This document shows positions 18,111 to 27,363 of a stretch of 64,000 nucleotides of DNA, piece by piece; the first letter of the stretch is position 1; each line of letters begins with the position of its first letter. The notes beneath the pieces are model-generated. The model saw only the letters and a list, made by a program, of their open reading frames with translations, searched no databases and had not been told where the DNA came from. This stretch comes from Alkalihalobacillus pseudalcaliphilus (GTDB lineage Bacteria > Bacillota > Bacilli > Bacillales > Bacillaceae_D), in assembly GCF_028610675.1 (NCBI RefSeq), contig NZ_JAQQWS010000013.1, positions 1-64,000 of the forward strand, given 5' to 3'. The position numbers and the translations under genes are program-made.

Positions 18111-19248
18111 CATTTCCTCCTTGATCCTTTAATGTAATAAGACCCCTCACAAGGAACCGCTCTTTTGTTTTTTGTACTTGTAGCTGCCCGCCAATTTTCT
18201 CAAGTCTTTCACGCATGGAAGTAAGTCCAAAGCCCTCTTGGTATCGATGGTTATTTATTACTGGATTGCTGACTTCAAACCGAAATACACTGCGACCAGG
18301 GGCTTCAAATACAACCTCTGCCTCCCTAGCATAGCTATGCTTCATCACATTCGTTAACGCCTCCTGTACAGATCGGAAAATGACAAAAGATTGCTCACCA
18401 CTAAGCGGAACCGTAAACGCACCATGCTTCACGGAAAATTGAATTCGAATAAAACTTTCCGTTTCCAGCTTTCGAATTAAACGTAAGATACCATGAAGTC
18501 CACCCACTTCATGACTCTTTAACATTTTCACCGCACTTCGCGTTTCCTCTAAGCTATCATTAGCTAGTTTTTTCAAAGATTGGACCTGCCCCTGGTCTTC
18601 TTGATTTGACTTTAACCTGAATGCTTCAAGCTGCATTAACAGAGCTGTTAGCTTATGACCAACAGAATCATGAATTTCATGACCAATTAACACACGCTCT
18701 TCCTGCCTTACCGTTTCTTCCTCTGTACTCAGACGCCTTTTTAACTCACGGTATTCACTAAGAAGTGCATCATACCTGGCAAAAAGGTCATCATGAGCGT
18801 TTTTTGTCTGTTTAAAAAGGATAATGGCTGCAAAAAAGAAGATAAAATAAAGACTGATAAAACTAATACTTGAAAAAGAAGGGTTACTATTTAAAAAGCT
18901 GAGTAATATTCCTAACAAGGAAACGCCACCAACAATAGACGCAAGTGCAGCCTGGAGTCGGTAGTAGGCTTCTGCAATCAACAAAGACAAAATTAGCAAT
19001 AAAAATGGATTAAAGCTTTCCTGTTGAACGGGAAACAATGTAATAACCGCTACTATTGAATTGGTAGCAAGGACAGACACGGACGCAATCGGCCTTTGCT
19101 TTATAAGTGGTAGAATAAAAAAGAGAATGAAAAATGCCGATAAACCAAGTAATTTCCACGTCCATTCAGTTATACCACCTTCTAAATAAACAAAAGCAAA
19201 CACCCACGGCATAGCATGAAACAAAAACCAAATCCAATAAACATTCAT
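18088..19248 (-). CDS. lnrJ: HisKA_3 sensor histidine kinase, LnrJ-like
   Basis: 386 residues. Five or six N-terminal membrane helices (about 1-145) without a large sensor loop, a coiled linker, then the HisKA_3 dimerisation box IGHEIHDSVGHKLTALLMQL with the phospho-His. The ATPase domain has QEALTNVMKHS (N box) and GFGLTSMRERL (G box). Such intramembrane-sensing kinases often detect membrane-active compounds. Operon with the regulator gene. Confidence 0.8.
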   Translation of the reverse strand: MNVYWIWFLFHAMPWVFAFVYLEGGITEWTWKLLGLSAFFILFFILPLIKQRPIASVSVLATNSIVAVITLFPVQQESFNPFLLLILSLLIAEAYYRLQAALASIVGGVSLLGILLSFLNSNPSFSSISFISLYFIFFFAAIILFKQTKNAHDDLFARYDALLSEYRELKRRLSTEEETVRQEERVLIGHEIHDSVGHKLTALLMQLEAFRLKSNQEDQGQVQSLKKLANDSLEETRSAVKMLKSHEVGGLHGILRLIRKLETESFIRIQFSVKHGAFTVPLSGEQSFVIFRSVQEALTNVMKHSYAREAEVVFEAPGRSVFRFEVSNPVINNHRYQEGFGLTSMRERLEKIGGQLQVQKTKERFLVRGLITLKDQGGNDDTNIIG

Positions 19249-19470
19249 ACGTATTTTTCCCTTCCCTCATAAAAGCTCACTTGCCCAACAGAGAAACGTT
19301 GATTTTCCACTATTATATCAAACAAGAGAACCAACGGATATCACTCTAGTAGTTTCAGTAGAGGAGAAAGTAATACAAGTGTTTGACATTAGCGAGTTCA
19401 TTAAATAAATCAACGCATATTCACTTTAATACCTAATAGGTTATATGGGCATTAATCCCCCTTACCAAAG

Positions 19471-19911
19471 TTAGTGCAGTAAAAATTCTAATGACATGTT
19501 CTTATCAATCTTATTTGTTAACAAGTTAAACTTCTTGATCGTATCATCATGTAGAGCTCCGCTTTCGTAATCACTTATATACGCGGAATACGCACTGAAT
19601 TCCTTATCACTTTCTTGAAACTCGTCAAATATAATCGATAAATATTCATGACCATTTTCAAATTTCACCGTCAACACATCGCCCGTTCGCTCATACGTTC
19701 CCTCTTCACCGGGAAGAATACTGGCTGTTACCACACCATCTAAGAACTCCAGTGTTGTCAGAAGCTGATACGAATTCTGGTTCGTCAATTCCTCTTCTAA
19801 TGGTGGTGCAGCACCCATATCAAATGATTTTCCGGATAACTCATCATTCGTTGTACAAGCAGAGAGAACCATGACTATTAGTAGCAGCACAACCAATCTC
19901 CATTTTCTCAT
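19471..19911 (-). CDS. Small lipoprotein of unknown function
   Basis: 146 residues from the ATG behind AAAAGGGGTTAAGGA; a longer upstream start is less likely. A lipoprotein signal (KWRLVVLLLIVMVLSAC) ends in the lipobox LSAC, so it is membrane-anchored outside the cell. The mature part contains a beta-rich segment with GTYERTGDVLTVKFENG, reminiscent of small extracytoplasmic lipocalin-like folds, but I do not recognise the family. Confidence 0.7.
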   Translation of the reverse strand: MRKWRLVVLLLIVMVLSACTTNDELSGKSFDMGAAPPLEEELTNQNSYQLLTTLEFLDGVVTASILPGEEGTYERTGDVLTVKFENGHEYLSIIFDEFQESDKEFSAYSAYISDYESGALHDDTIKKFNLLTNKIDKNMSLEFLLH

Positions 19912-20183
19912 TTCCTTAACCCCTTTTAATTGATTATTTTGATAAAAGTAAAGCAAAACATATTATCCCTCTTACTTATACGAATTACCAAGATAAAAGT
20001 TTTATTTTTCCGAATTTTATCCTTGTTTTTGAAGTCGATTCTTTTATAGATAAAGCCTCCATTTTATCTTTTCGAATTTGCCTTCGCTTTCGACACTTTT
20101 CTTATGAAACATCTATCTTATTTACAGTAAAATCTTTACTTATTAAAGTGATATTTCCATATTTTTTCTGATAACATGTATTA

Positions 20184-20199
20184 TTGTAAGCGATTACAA
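20184..20199 (+). promoter_or_regulatory. CcpA cre site before the xylanase gene
   Basis: TTGTAAGCGATTACAA matches the catabolite-responsive element consensus WTGNAANCGNWNNCW and is nearly palindromic. It lies 72 bp before the xylanase start, consistent with glucose repression. The rest of 19957-20270 is AT-rich promoter DNA. Confidence 0.75.
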
Positions 20200-20270
20200 A
20201 TTATTCAGAAAGGAGGTAAGCTTGATTTAATTTAATTCCATTCATTTCATATTACTAGGAGGAATGCCGT

Positions 20271-21347
20271 TTGAAACTAAGAAAAGTCTTGTTATTTATG
20301 ACGATCGTTTTTGGATTCGTATTATTTTCAATGACAGAAAAAGCTGAGGCAGCGATTACTTCTAATGAAATTGGTACACATGATGGATATGATTATGAAT
20401 TTTGGAAAGACAGCGGCGGAACTGGAAGCATGACCTTAAATAGCGGTGGTACATTTAGTGCCCAGTGGAACAACGTCAATAACATCTTATTCCGTAAAGG
20501 CAAAAAATTCGATGAAACGCAAACCCATCAACAAATTGGCAATATGTCCATTAACTATGGTGCAACGTATAACCCAAACGGTAATTCCTACCTAACCGTT
20601 TATGGCTGGGCTGTAGACCCTCTTGTTGAGTTTTATATTGTTGATAGCTGGGGTACATGGCGACCACCAGGTGGCACTCCAAAAGGAACCATTCAAGTTG
20701 ATGGTGGTACGTACGAAATTTATGAGACCACCCGTTATAATCAGCCATCCATCAAAGGAACTGCAACTTTCCAACAGTATTGGAGTGTACGTACATCTAA
20801 ACGAACAAGTGGCACAATATCCGTGAGTGAGCATTTTAAAGCTTGGGAGAATCTTGGGATGCCGATGGGGAAAATGTATGAAGTTGCTTTGACTGTGGAG
20901 GGCTACCAAAGCAGTGGAAGTGCCAATGTGTATAGCAATACCCTTACGATCGGTGGTAACTCTGGTGGAGGTGATGGTGGGGCTCCAACTGCTAGAGTGG
21001 AAGCTGAAAATATGACAAAGGGTGGCCAGTATACATCCAATATATCCTCTCCATTTAACGGGGTCGCATTATACGCCAACAATGATAAAGTAAGTTTTAC
21101 TCATAACTTCACGAAATCTACAAGTAATTTTTCCCTTAGAGGTGCTTCTAACAATTCAAATATGGCGAGAGTTGATTTAAGAATAGGCGGGCAAAATAAA
21201 GGAACCTTCTACTTTGGCAATCAATATCCAGCTGTATATAACTTAAATAATATTAGCCACGGAACAGGCAATCAATTAGTTGAGTTAATTGTTACCTCAG
21301 ATAATGGTACATGGGATGCTTATTTGGATTATTTAGATATAAGATAA
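20271..21347 (+). CDS. Secreted GH11 endo-1,4-beta-xylanase with CBM36
   Basis: 358 residues with a TTG start behind TAGGAGGAATGCCG. A signal peptide (about 1-27, cut near AEA-A) leads to a GH11 domain (about 30-230). Both catalytic glutamates are visible, in LVEFYIVDSWG and in ALTVEGYQSSG. A glycine-rich linker GGNSGGGDGG precedes a C-terminal carbohydrate-binding module (about 243-358) opening ARVEAENMTKGG, as in calcium-dependent CBM36. The same architecture is known from alkaliphilic Bacillus xylanase J. It hydrolyses xylan outside the cell. A decayed copy of its 3' end lies at 29161-29244. Confidence 0.92.
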   Translation: MKLRKVLLFMTIVFGFVLFSMTEKAEAAITSNEIGTHDGYDYEFWKDSGGTGSMTLNSGGTFSAQWNNVNNILFRKGKKFDETQTHQQIGNMSINYGATYNPNGNSYLTVYGWAVDPLVEFYIVDSWGTWRPPGGTPKGTIQVDGGTYEIYETTRYNQPSIKGTATFQQYWSVRTSKRTSGTISVSEHFKAWENLGMPMGKMYEVALTVEGYQSSGSANVYSNTLTIGGNSGGGDGGAPTARVEAENMTKGGQYTSNISSPFNGVALYANNDKVSFTHNFTKSTSNFSLRGASNNSNMARVDLRIGGQNKGTFYFGNQYPAVYNLNNISHGTGNQLVELIVTSDNGTWDAYLDYLDIR

Positions 21348-21460
21348 ACGGTTCAATAACGGTAATAGAAAACGACTTTCATAATCGACGGATACGTGCA
21401 TGGTGCTTATTTTAATCGCAATAGCCAATCGCCTCATCGTTTTAAGTTATATCATTTCAG

Positions 21461-21475
21461 GGCTGGGACATAACT
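21461..21475 (+). repeat. Dispersed repeat GGCTGGGACATAACT, copy 2
   Basis: Exact inverted match of 58-72. It lies 110 bp past the xylanase gene, shortly before a hairpin. The gap 21348-21717 holds no gene. Confidence 0.5.
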
Positions 21476-21534
21476 AATTTAGCTGTGTCCAAATCCGAAT
21501 GATACATTTATTTTTTAATTATCAAAATTCAGAA

Positions 21535-21590
21535 AGCCGAACTAGTGTAAAATGCTGTGTTAGCAATTTTAATAATAGTTCGGCTTTTTT
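21535..21590 (+). terminator. Terminator-like hairpin past the xylanase gene
   Basis: AGCCGAACTA and TAGTTCGGCT pair perfectly across a 31-base loop and are followed by TTTTTT. Confidence 0.6.
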
Positions 21591-21717
21591 AGTTACTGAA
21601 AATCTTTTGGCCTAGCCTCGTTCATCAAATCAATAGCTACAAGCCTTTATTTTTATCTCTACCTTCTCTAATGATATTACTTCGTCGTCTGTTACCTTTA
21701 TCTCCTCCCTGCTATTT

Positions 21718-22890
21718 TTAGTAGAAATCTGGTAATGGATCATGGAAGGACAACCAACCTTCCGTCATTTCCTCCTCAGTGAGCACACATAATTCTAGCG
21801 ATTCTTGTATTTCTTTTTGTGAAATGGAGATGCCGATAAAAACGATTTCTGTTAATCTGTCTCCATATAGAACATCCCATTCTCTACTTAGCTTAGAATC
21901 TTCTTGAAGTAACTTCTTCTGCTCGTCATTAGAATAAGTAGCTACCCATTCACCTGCACCACTAATAGTAATATTTGAACCGGCTTGTGATAGTAAACCG
22001 ACCTGGTCATTTCTAGAAGCTAACCAGAAAAAACCCTTTGCTCGTACAATCCCCTCTGGCCAGTTTTCCAGCCAGTACATCAACCTTTCTGGATGAAATG
22101 GTTTTCGACTTTTAAACAGAAATGATGAGATGTTATACTCATCCGTCTCTGGAATATGTTCTTCATTTAATTCTTTTATCCACCCAGCTGCTTGACTCGC
22201 CTTCTCAAAATGAAATAAATTTGTATTTAAAACTCTATTAATATCTACCTTTGAATGTGCCGTACATATAATATCTGCATCGGCATTTAATTTACGGATA
22301 AAACCTTTGATCGTCTGTAATCTCTTTGTATTAATTAAATCAACCTTATTTAATATAATGACATTCGCAAATTCTATTTGGTCAACTAATAAATCAACTA
22401 TATCTCGTTCATCATCCTCATTAATTCCTTGTTGACGGTCAAGCAGTGATTCACCTGTAGAGTAATTACTCCAAAAGTGTGCAGTATCCACTACAGTTAC
22501 CATTGTATCAAGCCTACACTTTTCAGATAGATTCACACCTAGCTCTTCATCCATATAAGTAAATGTTTGCGCTACAGGAATGGGCTCACTAATTCCTGAG
22601 GACTCTATTACAATATAATCGATGTCCCCTTGCCGAACTAAATTATTTACTTCTAGCAATAAATCTTCGCGAAGTGTACAACAAATACAGCCATTTTGAA
22701 GTTCAACCAACTTTTCATCTGTTTGCACAAGACCATTTTCTTTAATTAACCTCGCATCAATATTAATTTCAGTCATATCATTAACGATAACCGCTATTTT
22801 TAACTTATCTTCATTTTGCAAAATTTGCTGAAGTAGTGTCGTTTTCCCAGATCCTAAGTAACCACTTAAAACGGTAACAGGTACCTTCAA
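21718..22890 (-). CDS. zagA: COG0523 zinc metallochaperone GTPase, YciC/ZagA-like
   Basis: 390 residues. Walker A LGSGKTT, the metal-binding CICC motif in NGCICCTLR, switch region ESSGISEP, and NKxD as LNKVDL. COG0523 GTPases deliver zinc to client enzymes under zinc starvation; B. subtilis ZagA (YciC) is Zur-regulated. It is the last gene of the leftward zinc run and a tandem paralogue of the next gene. The C-terminal domain (CobW_C) begins at about residue 240. Confidence 0.85.
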   Translation of the reverse strand: MKVPVTVLSGYLGSGKTTLLQQILQNEDKLKIAVIVNDMTEINIDARLIKENGLVQTDEKLVELQNGCICCTLREDLLLEVNNLVRQGDIDYIVIESSGISEPIPVAQTFTYMDEELGVNLSEKCRLDTMVTVVDTAHFWSNYSTGESLLDRQQGINEDDERDIVDLLVDQIEFANVIILNKVDLINTKRLQTIKGFIRKLNADADIICTAHSKVDINRVLNTNLFHFEKASQAAGWIKELNEEHIPETDEYNISSFLFKSRKPFHPERLMYWLENWPEGIVRAKGFFWLASRNDQVGLLSQAGSNITISGAGEWVATYSNDEQKKLLQEDSKLSREWDVLYGDRLTEIVFIGISISQKEIQESLELCVLTEEEMTEGWLSFHDPLPDFY

Positions 22891-22954
22891 TTTATATCCC
22901 TCCCAAAACTACAGATTCTCAAATATATTAACGAACCAGTATCACAAGGCCAAC

Positions 22955-24160
22955 TTAACTACTTTCGATATCCCAATAAAATGGATCAGGAAGTTTATTC
23001 CAATTTTCCATATATTCATCACTCGTAAGTAAACACTCATCTAATTCTCTTGTTATTAAGTCTAAGTCTAAATCAATTCCAATAAAAACGAGCTTTGTAT
23101 GTCGGTCACCATGTTCCTCATCCCAACCCTCTACTATTCCCGGATTAGTCATTTTGATTCTTGTCTGCTCACTAGCTGGTAAAGAAGCTACCCAATACGA
23201 TATAGGTTCAAGGTGGACGGAAGGACCAGCTTGAGACAAGAATATAGCTAAATCGTTTCTACTAGCACACCAAGCAATCCCCTTTGCTCTTACAATTTGT
23301 ATAGGCATTGCACCGCACCATTGATTAAACCTTTGCGAATGGAATGGTCTTTTTCTCGAATAAACAAACGATGATATTCCATATTCCTCCGTTTCAGGCG
23401 TGTGCTGGGAAGGACCTAGGTTTAATTCTCGTAACCAACCTGCAGATTGGCTCGCTTTATCAAAATCGAATAAACCAGTATTTAAAATTTCATGAACATC
23501 GACTACACTATTTTCCGTCCTTATCACTTTTGCATCAGGCTGTAATGTTTTTATCACTTTCTCTAAAATATCTAGATTCTCTGCTGTTACTAAATCGCTT
23601 TTATTTAAAATAAGGACATCACAAAATTCAATCTGGTCTATTAACAGATCGGCAATATTTCGGTCATCCTCTTCTCCAACCGCCTCTTTTCGCTCTAGCA
23701 AAGTATCCCCTGACTCAAAATCATGCCAAAAACGATGAGCGTCAACAAGTGTAACCATCGTATCCAACTGACAAAATTGAGTTAAATCAATGCCCATTTC
23801 TTCATCTATATAAGAAAACGTCTGAGCTACTGGTACAGGCTCGCTTATTCCGGATGATTCTATTAGAATGTAATCAATATCTCCCTGTTCAGCCAACCTT
23901 TGTACTTCCACCAATAAATCCTCGCGAAGTGTACAACAAATACAGCCATTCGACATTTCTACTAGTTTCTCTTCCGTACGCGAAAAATTACCTTGTGTTT
24001 GAATCAACTCACTATCAATGTTCACTTCACTCATATCATTGACAATGACCGCGACCTTTAAGCCTTGACGATTATTCAGCACATGATTCATTAATGTCGT
24101 TTTCCCAGCTCCCAAATATCCACTCAATACTGTAACCGGAATCTTTTTCATATCCTTCAC
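22955..24160 (-). CDS. zagA: COG0523 zinc metallochaperone GTPase, second paralogue
   Basis: 401 residues. It has the same motifs as its neighbour: LGAGKTT, NGCICCTLR, ESSGISEP and LNKSDL, with a CobW C-terminal domain. The gap to the downstream paralogue is 64 bp and contains no Zur box, so both are probably read from promoters upstream in the zinc run. Tandem duplication suggests two client sets or increased dosage. Confidence 0.85.
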   Translation of the reverse strand: MKDMKKIPVTVLSGYLGAGKTTLMNHVLNNRQGLKVAVIVNDMSEVNIDSELIQTQGNFSRTEEKLVEMSNGCICCTLREDLLVEVQRLAEQGDIDYILIESSGISEPVPVAQTFSYIDEEMGIDLTQFCQLDTMVTLVDAHRFWHDFESGDTLLERKEAVGEEDDRNIADLLIDQIEFCDVLILNKSDLVTAENLDILEKVIKTLQPDAKVIRTENSVVDVHEILNTGLFDFDKASQSAGWLRELNLGPSQHTPETEEYGISSFVYSRKRPFHSQRFNQWCGAMPIQIVRAKGIAWCASRNDLAIFLSQAGPSVHLEPISYWVASLPASEQTRIKMTNPGIVEGWDEEHGDRHTKLVFIGIDLDLDLITRELDECLLTSDEYMENWNKLPDPFYWDIESS

Positions 24161-24277
24161 TCCTCGTATTCATTAACGGAATGACCAAAGGACAAACCAC
24201 CATTTATTTAATGAAGGTTTGTCACATCGTATGGCTATCTTCCGTAATAGATTAAACATTTGCAGTATGACTGCTAT

Positions 24278-24631
24278 TCACTCATAAGAAAATAAAAACA
24301 ACTTACCGGTTTCTTTCTCTAGACTACTGGAATAATCAATCCATTTGACCTTTCTAGAGGTTTCCTCTATCATTTTGTTAATTTTTTCTTCTACTTTATC
24401 TAACTGATATTTCACGGATTCTACTTCTAGCAAGAAAAAGTTTGCAGCTTCGACAATCGGAGAATGCTCAATTAATAGTTGTAAATAATGCTCTTTATTC
24501 ATCGCCTGATTCTCAAGCACCATTTCTTTTTCTATAATAAATGTATATATCTCCTGTTCCTGCGGTGATAAATTCCTCACCGCTCGACGATACATAAATT
24601 CCAACAAGGCAGGACTGTCTTTTTTCATCAT
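24278..24631 (-). CDS. Uncharacterised protein of the zinc run
   Basis: 117 residues, largely helical and acidic, with no cysteine and only two histidines. Family not recognised. It begins 19 bp after rpsN with an AGGAG site, so it is almost surely co-transcribed with it under Zur control. No signal peptide or membrane segment. Its job may be linked to zinc sparing, but that rests on position alone. Confidence 0.6.
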   Translation of the reverse strand: MMKKDSPALLEFMYRRAVRNLSPQEQEIYTFIIEKEMVLENQAMNKEHYLQLLIEHSPIVEAANFFLLEVESVKYQLDKVEEKINKMIEETSRKVKWIDYSSSLEKETGKLFLFSYE

Positions 24632-24650
24632 TTAGAACTCCTTATTACAA

Positions 24651-24920
24651 TTACCAGCTTGCTTTCTTTACACCAGGAATTTGTCCCTTATGAGCGAGCT
24701 CTCTAAACGCAATTCGCGACATTTTAAATTTACGAATGTACCCCCGAGGTCTCCCTGTTAATTCACACCTATTCTTTAAACGGGTAGGAGACGAATCTCT
24801 AGGCAGCTTACTAAGTGCACGATAATCTCCCTTTTCTTTCAATTCCTTTCGAATGATTGCATACTTTTCCACTTGCTCTTGTCGCTTTCGCTCTTTCACT
24901 ACCTTTGATTTCTTTGCCAT
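24651..24920 (-). CDS. rpsN: Zinc-independent ribosomal protein S14
   Basis: 89 residues. The C-terminal RCELTGRPRGYIRKFKMSRI and ELAHKGQIPGVKKASW identify S14. The CxxC...CxxC zinc knuckle of the 61-residue form is absent, so this is the long zinc-free paralogue that replaces it when zinc is scarce. A Zur box directly upstream supports that role. Confidence 0.93.
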   Translation of the reverse strand: MAKKSKVVKERKRQEQVEKYAIIRKELKEKGDYRALSKLPRDSSPTRLKNRCELTGRPRGYIRKFKMSRIAFRELAHKGQIPGVKKASW

Positions 24921-24941
24921 TTCTCTAACTCCTCTACAACT

Positions 24942-24962
24942 TAAGTGTAATTATTACGATTT
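24942..24962. promoter_or_regulatory. Zur box before rpsN
   Basis: TAAGTGTAATTATTACGATTT matches the Bacillus Zur consensus AAATCGTAATNATTACGATTT with two changes in the left arm. It lies 22 bp before the S14 start, between it and znuA. Confidence 0.8.
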
Positions 24963-24972
24963 ATTTCCGTGG

Positions 24973-26199
24973 TTAATGATTTAAAGCTTCTTCCAAGGTC
25001 TCAATGTTCTTTTTCATCATACTAAAATAGTCTTCGTCATTGTCCAAATCTTCTTGTGAGACGCTTTCCATATTCCTTAAAATTAAACTTTCAGCTCCAA
25101 TTTCCGAACGAATTAATTCTGAAATCGTAGAGCTTACATTATTTTCGAATATAACATATTGAAGATTATTTTCTTTTGCTACATTAACAAGTTCAACTAA
25201 TTGTGCTTGAGAAGGTTCCTGAGTAGGAGATAACCCTAAAATACTTAACTGTTCCAAACCATATCTATCCTCCCAATATCCGTATGCTGCATGCGAAACA
25301 ATAATTTGATTGTGATCAGCCTTAGAAATGGTCTCAAGTAATTGTTGATCTAACTCTTCCAGTTTAGACTTTATTTGAATAAAGTTACCTTCAAAATATT
25401 CACTTTCGTCTGGAATCAGTTCAATCAACATTTTTTTAATTCTTTCTGCAATTTCAATACTTAAAATAGGGTCTAAAAATACATGTGGATCTCCTATACC
25501 ACTATCACCATCATGATTATCAATAATAACGGTCGCTATCTCAGACTCTGCCTTAATCTCATGATCACTTCCAAATAGTACCGCTTTTATTTGCTGGCCG
25601 TTAACATTGGCTATCCCCGTATATTCGGAACCTTCTTGCCCTGACGCTACTTCCCACTCATCTTCCCCAGGCTCTCTCTTATACCAATGCCAATGGTCGT
25701 TTCCATTATTGTCCTCTATATTAGCCGTTAGCTTTATCTCATCTCCTGTATGGTAATGATGGGCTACCCCTTCTAATGTAAAGGTTCCATGATCCACTAT
25801 ATGTTCCGAGGAGTTTTCAAGTGAGTGGGGTTCTCCCCTCAAATTAATTCCTTCTCCTGCAGCTAAGATATGTACAACTTCATCTTTAAGGCTGTCTTCT
25901 ATTCTTTCTGCAAAGGGCTCCATCCCCACTCCGGAATAAATAAAAATATCAGACTCTGCAATATTTACCATATCCTTCGACGTAGGCTCATACGTATGTG
26001 CATCTGCATTAGGCGGATATATGCTCTCTACCTCAACAAATTCTCCACCTATTTTTTCTGTAAAATCAGCTAACGCATAAATAGATGTATATACTAATAA
26101 GGTCTCATCAGCTGTCATCCCCTCGTTTGACTCTTGAGATTGACAACCAATTAGTACAATTCCTAATATAATCAATAATAATGATAACCTCTTTCTCAT
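24973..26199 (-). CDS. znuA: Zinc-binding lipoprotein ZnuA with inserted domain
   Basis: 408 residues. Lipoprotein signal with lipobox LIGC (Cys19). The A-1 cluster solute-binding fold has zinc ligands in DAHTYEP, DPHVFLDP and IIVSHAAYGY. Between about residues 138 and 230, where related proteins carry a His-rich loop, a distinct domain is inserted. It contains HHYHTGDEIKLTANI, DHWHWYKREPGE and AVLFGSDHE, and is repeated in ZinT at 28025-29023. It captures zinc for the ZnuB permease. Zur box upstream. Confidence 0.88.
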   Translation of the reverse strand: MRKRLSLLLIILGIVLIGCQSQESNEGMTADETLLVYTSIYALADFTEKIGGEFVEVESIYPPNADAHTYEPTSKDMVNIAESDIFIYSGVGMEPFAERIEDSLKDEVVHILAAGEGINLRGEPHSLENSSEHIVDHGTFTLEGVAHHYHTGDEIKLTANIEDNNGNDHWHWYKREPGEDEWEVASGQEGSEYTGIANVNGQQIKAVLFGSDHEIKAESEIATVIIDNHDGDSGIGDPHVFLDPILSIEIAERIKKMLIELIPDESEYFEGNFIQIKSKLEELDQQLLETISKADHNQIIVSHAAYGYWEDRYGLEQLSILGLSPTQEPSQAQLVELVNVAKENNLQYVIFENNVSSTISELIRSEIGAESLILRNMESVSQEDLDNDEDYFSMMKKNIETLEEALNH

Positions 26200-26278
26200 A
26201 CTTCTCTCCTTTATAATTGATTTTGTTTAACCATTACTTTCGATTCACAATATGAGCTCTCCACTAACACATAGTGAC

Positions 26279-26299
26279 AAATCGTAATTATTACGTTTT
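26279..26299. promoter_or_regulatory. Zur box in the znuA-znuB divergent region
   Basis: AAATCGTAATTATTACGTTTT matches the Zur consensus at nearly every position. It lies 80 bp before znuA and 120 bp before znuB. Confidence 0.85.
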
Positions 26300-26382
26300 A
26301 TAATATCCTACAACATTTCTATCTGTCAATAAAAAATAATTTATTTACATACCTACTTACTTTAGGATATACTACAAAACGA

Positions 26383-26403
26383 CTTAATCGTAATAATAAC
26401 TAT
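26383..26403. promoter_or_regulatory. Second, weaker Zur-like site before znuB
   Basis: TTAATCGTAATAATAACTATT keeps the left half-site ATCGTAAT but has a degraded right half. It lies 16 bp before the znuB start, within the likely leader. Confidence 0.5.
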
Positions 26404-26418
26404 TAAGAAGGTGTTGCT

Positions 26419-27270
26419 ATGTTAGATGTCTTTTTTCAATACGATTTTTTAAAAAATGCTTTATTTTCTGGATTACTAATTGGATTAATCGCACCTATGA
26501 TTGGTGTTTTTCTTGTAGTAAAGAGAATGTCTTTAATTGCAGATGCATTATCTCACATCACATTAACAGGTATTGCCTTTCACCTGCTTCTAGCTTCATT
26601 GATTGTCCCATTAGCAAACTATGATCCCATTTATATGGGCGTGCTCTTCTCAATTTTAGGGGCTATTTTTATCGATAAGCTTCGAACAATCTATCGAAAT
26701 TTTGAGGAATTATCCATTCCAATTACATTATCGTTAGGTGTTGGTTTAGGTGTGGTTTTTATCTCCATAGCAAATGGGTTTAATACAGATCTCTTTGCTT
26801 ATTTATTTGGAAGCATAGCCGCAGTTGGACAAAATGATTTAAATGTGGTTCTATTTGTTTCAATCTTCAGCATCATTGTTTTAATCATATTTTATAAAGA
26901 ATGGCTTTTTTTAGCTTTTGATGTTGAACAAGCTATTACATCGGGGATTTCTAAACGTTGGTTAGATTTACTTTTTACAATTGTTGTCGCACTTGTTATT
27001 GCTGCTGCCATGAGAATAGTAGGCATACTTCTCATTTCGGCTTTGATGACATTACCCGTATCAGCAGCCATACAATGGGCTAAAAGCTTTAAACAAATGT
27101 TTATTTATTCTGTCATTTTTGGGGAACTATCCGTTATTTTAGGGATTTTCTTAGGGTATCACTTTAGTTTAGCCCCAGGCGGTTCCATCGTAGTTGTAGC
27201 TGGGTTATTTTTATTAGGGAGTTTAGGTGCGAAGAAAATGTTAAGCAAGCTTCATGTCTACGCCCGTTAA
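26419..27270 (+). CDS. znuB: Zinc ABC transporter permease ZnuB
   Basis: 283 residues with about eight membrane helices of the ABC-3 family. GLLIGLIAPMIGVFLVVKRM at the N-terminus and SLIADALSHI are characteristic. The ATG follows AAGAAGGTG. It is divergent from znuA across the Zur-box region. No ATPase gene (znuC) adjoins either gene, so the ATP-binding subunit must be encoded elsewhere. Confidence 0.9.
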   Translation: MLDVFFQYDFLKNALFSGLLIGLIAPMIGVFLVVKRMSLIADALSHITLTGIAFHLLLASLIVPLANYDPIYMGVLFSILGAIFIDKLRTIYRNFEELSIPITLSLGVGLGVVFISIANGFNTDLFAYLFGSIAAVGQNDLNVVLFVSIFSIIVLIIFYKEWLFLAFDVEQAITSGISKRWLDLLFTIVVALVIAAAMRIVGILLISALMTLPVSAAIQWAKSFKQMFIYSVIFGELSVILGIFLGYHFSLAPGGSIVVVAGLFLLGSLGAKKMLSKLHVYAR

Positions 27271-27316
27271 TTATGCCTTTAACGGGTTTTTAGTAGATAA
27301 TCTTTGAAATAAAAAA

Positions 27317-27344
27317 CCTCATAACATTGAATTAAGTTATGAGG
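27317..27344. terminator. Bidirectional terminator between znuB and zur
   Basis: CCTCATAAC and GTTATGAGG pair around ATTGAATTAA. T-runs follow on the zur strand. Confidence 0.85.
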
Positions 27345-27363
27345 CTTCTATTCTTATTTTAAA

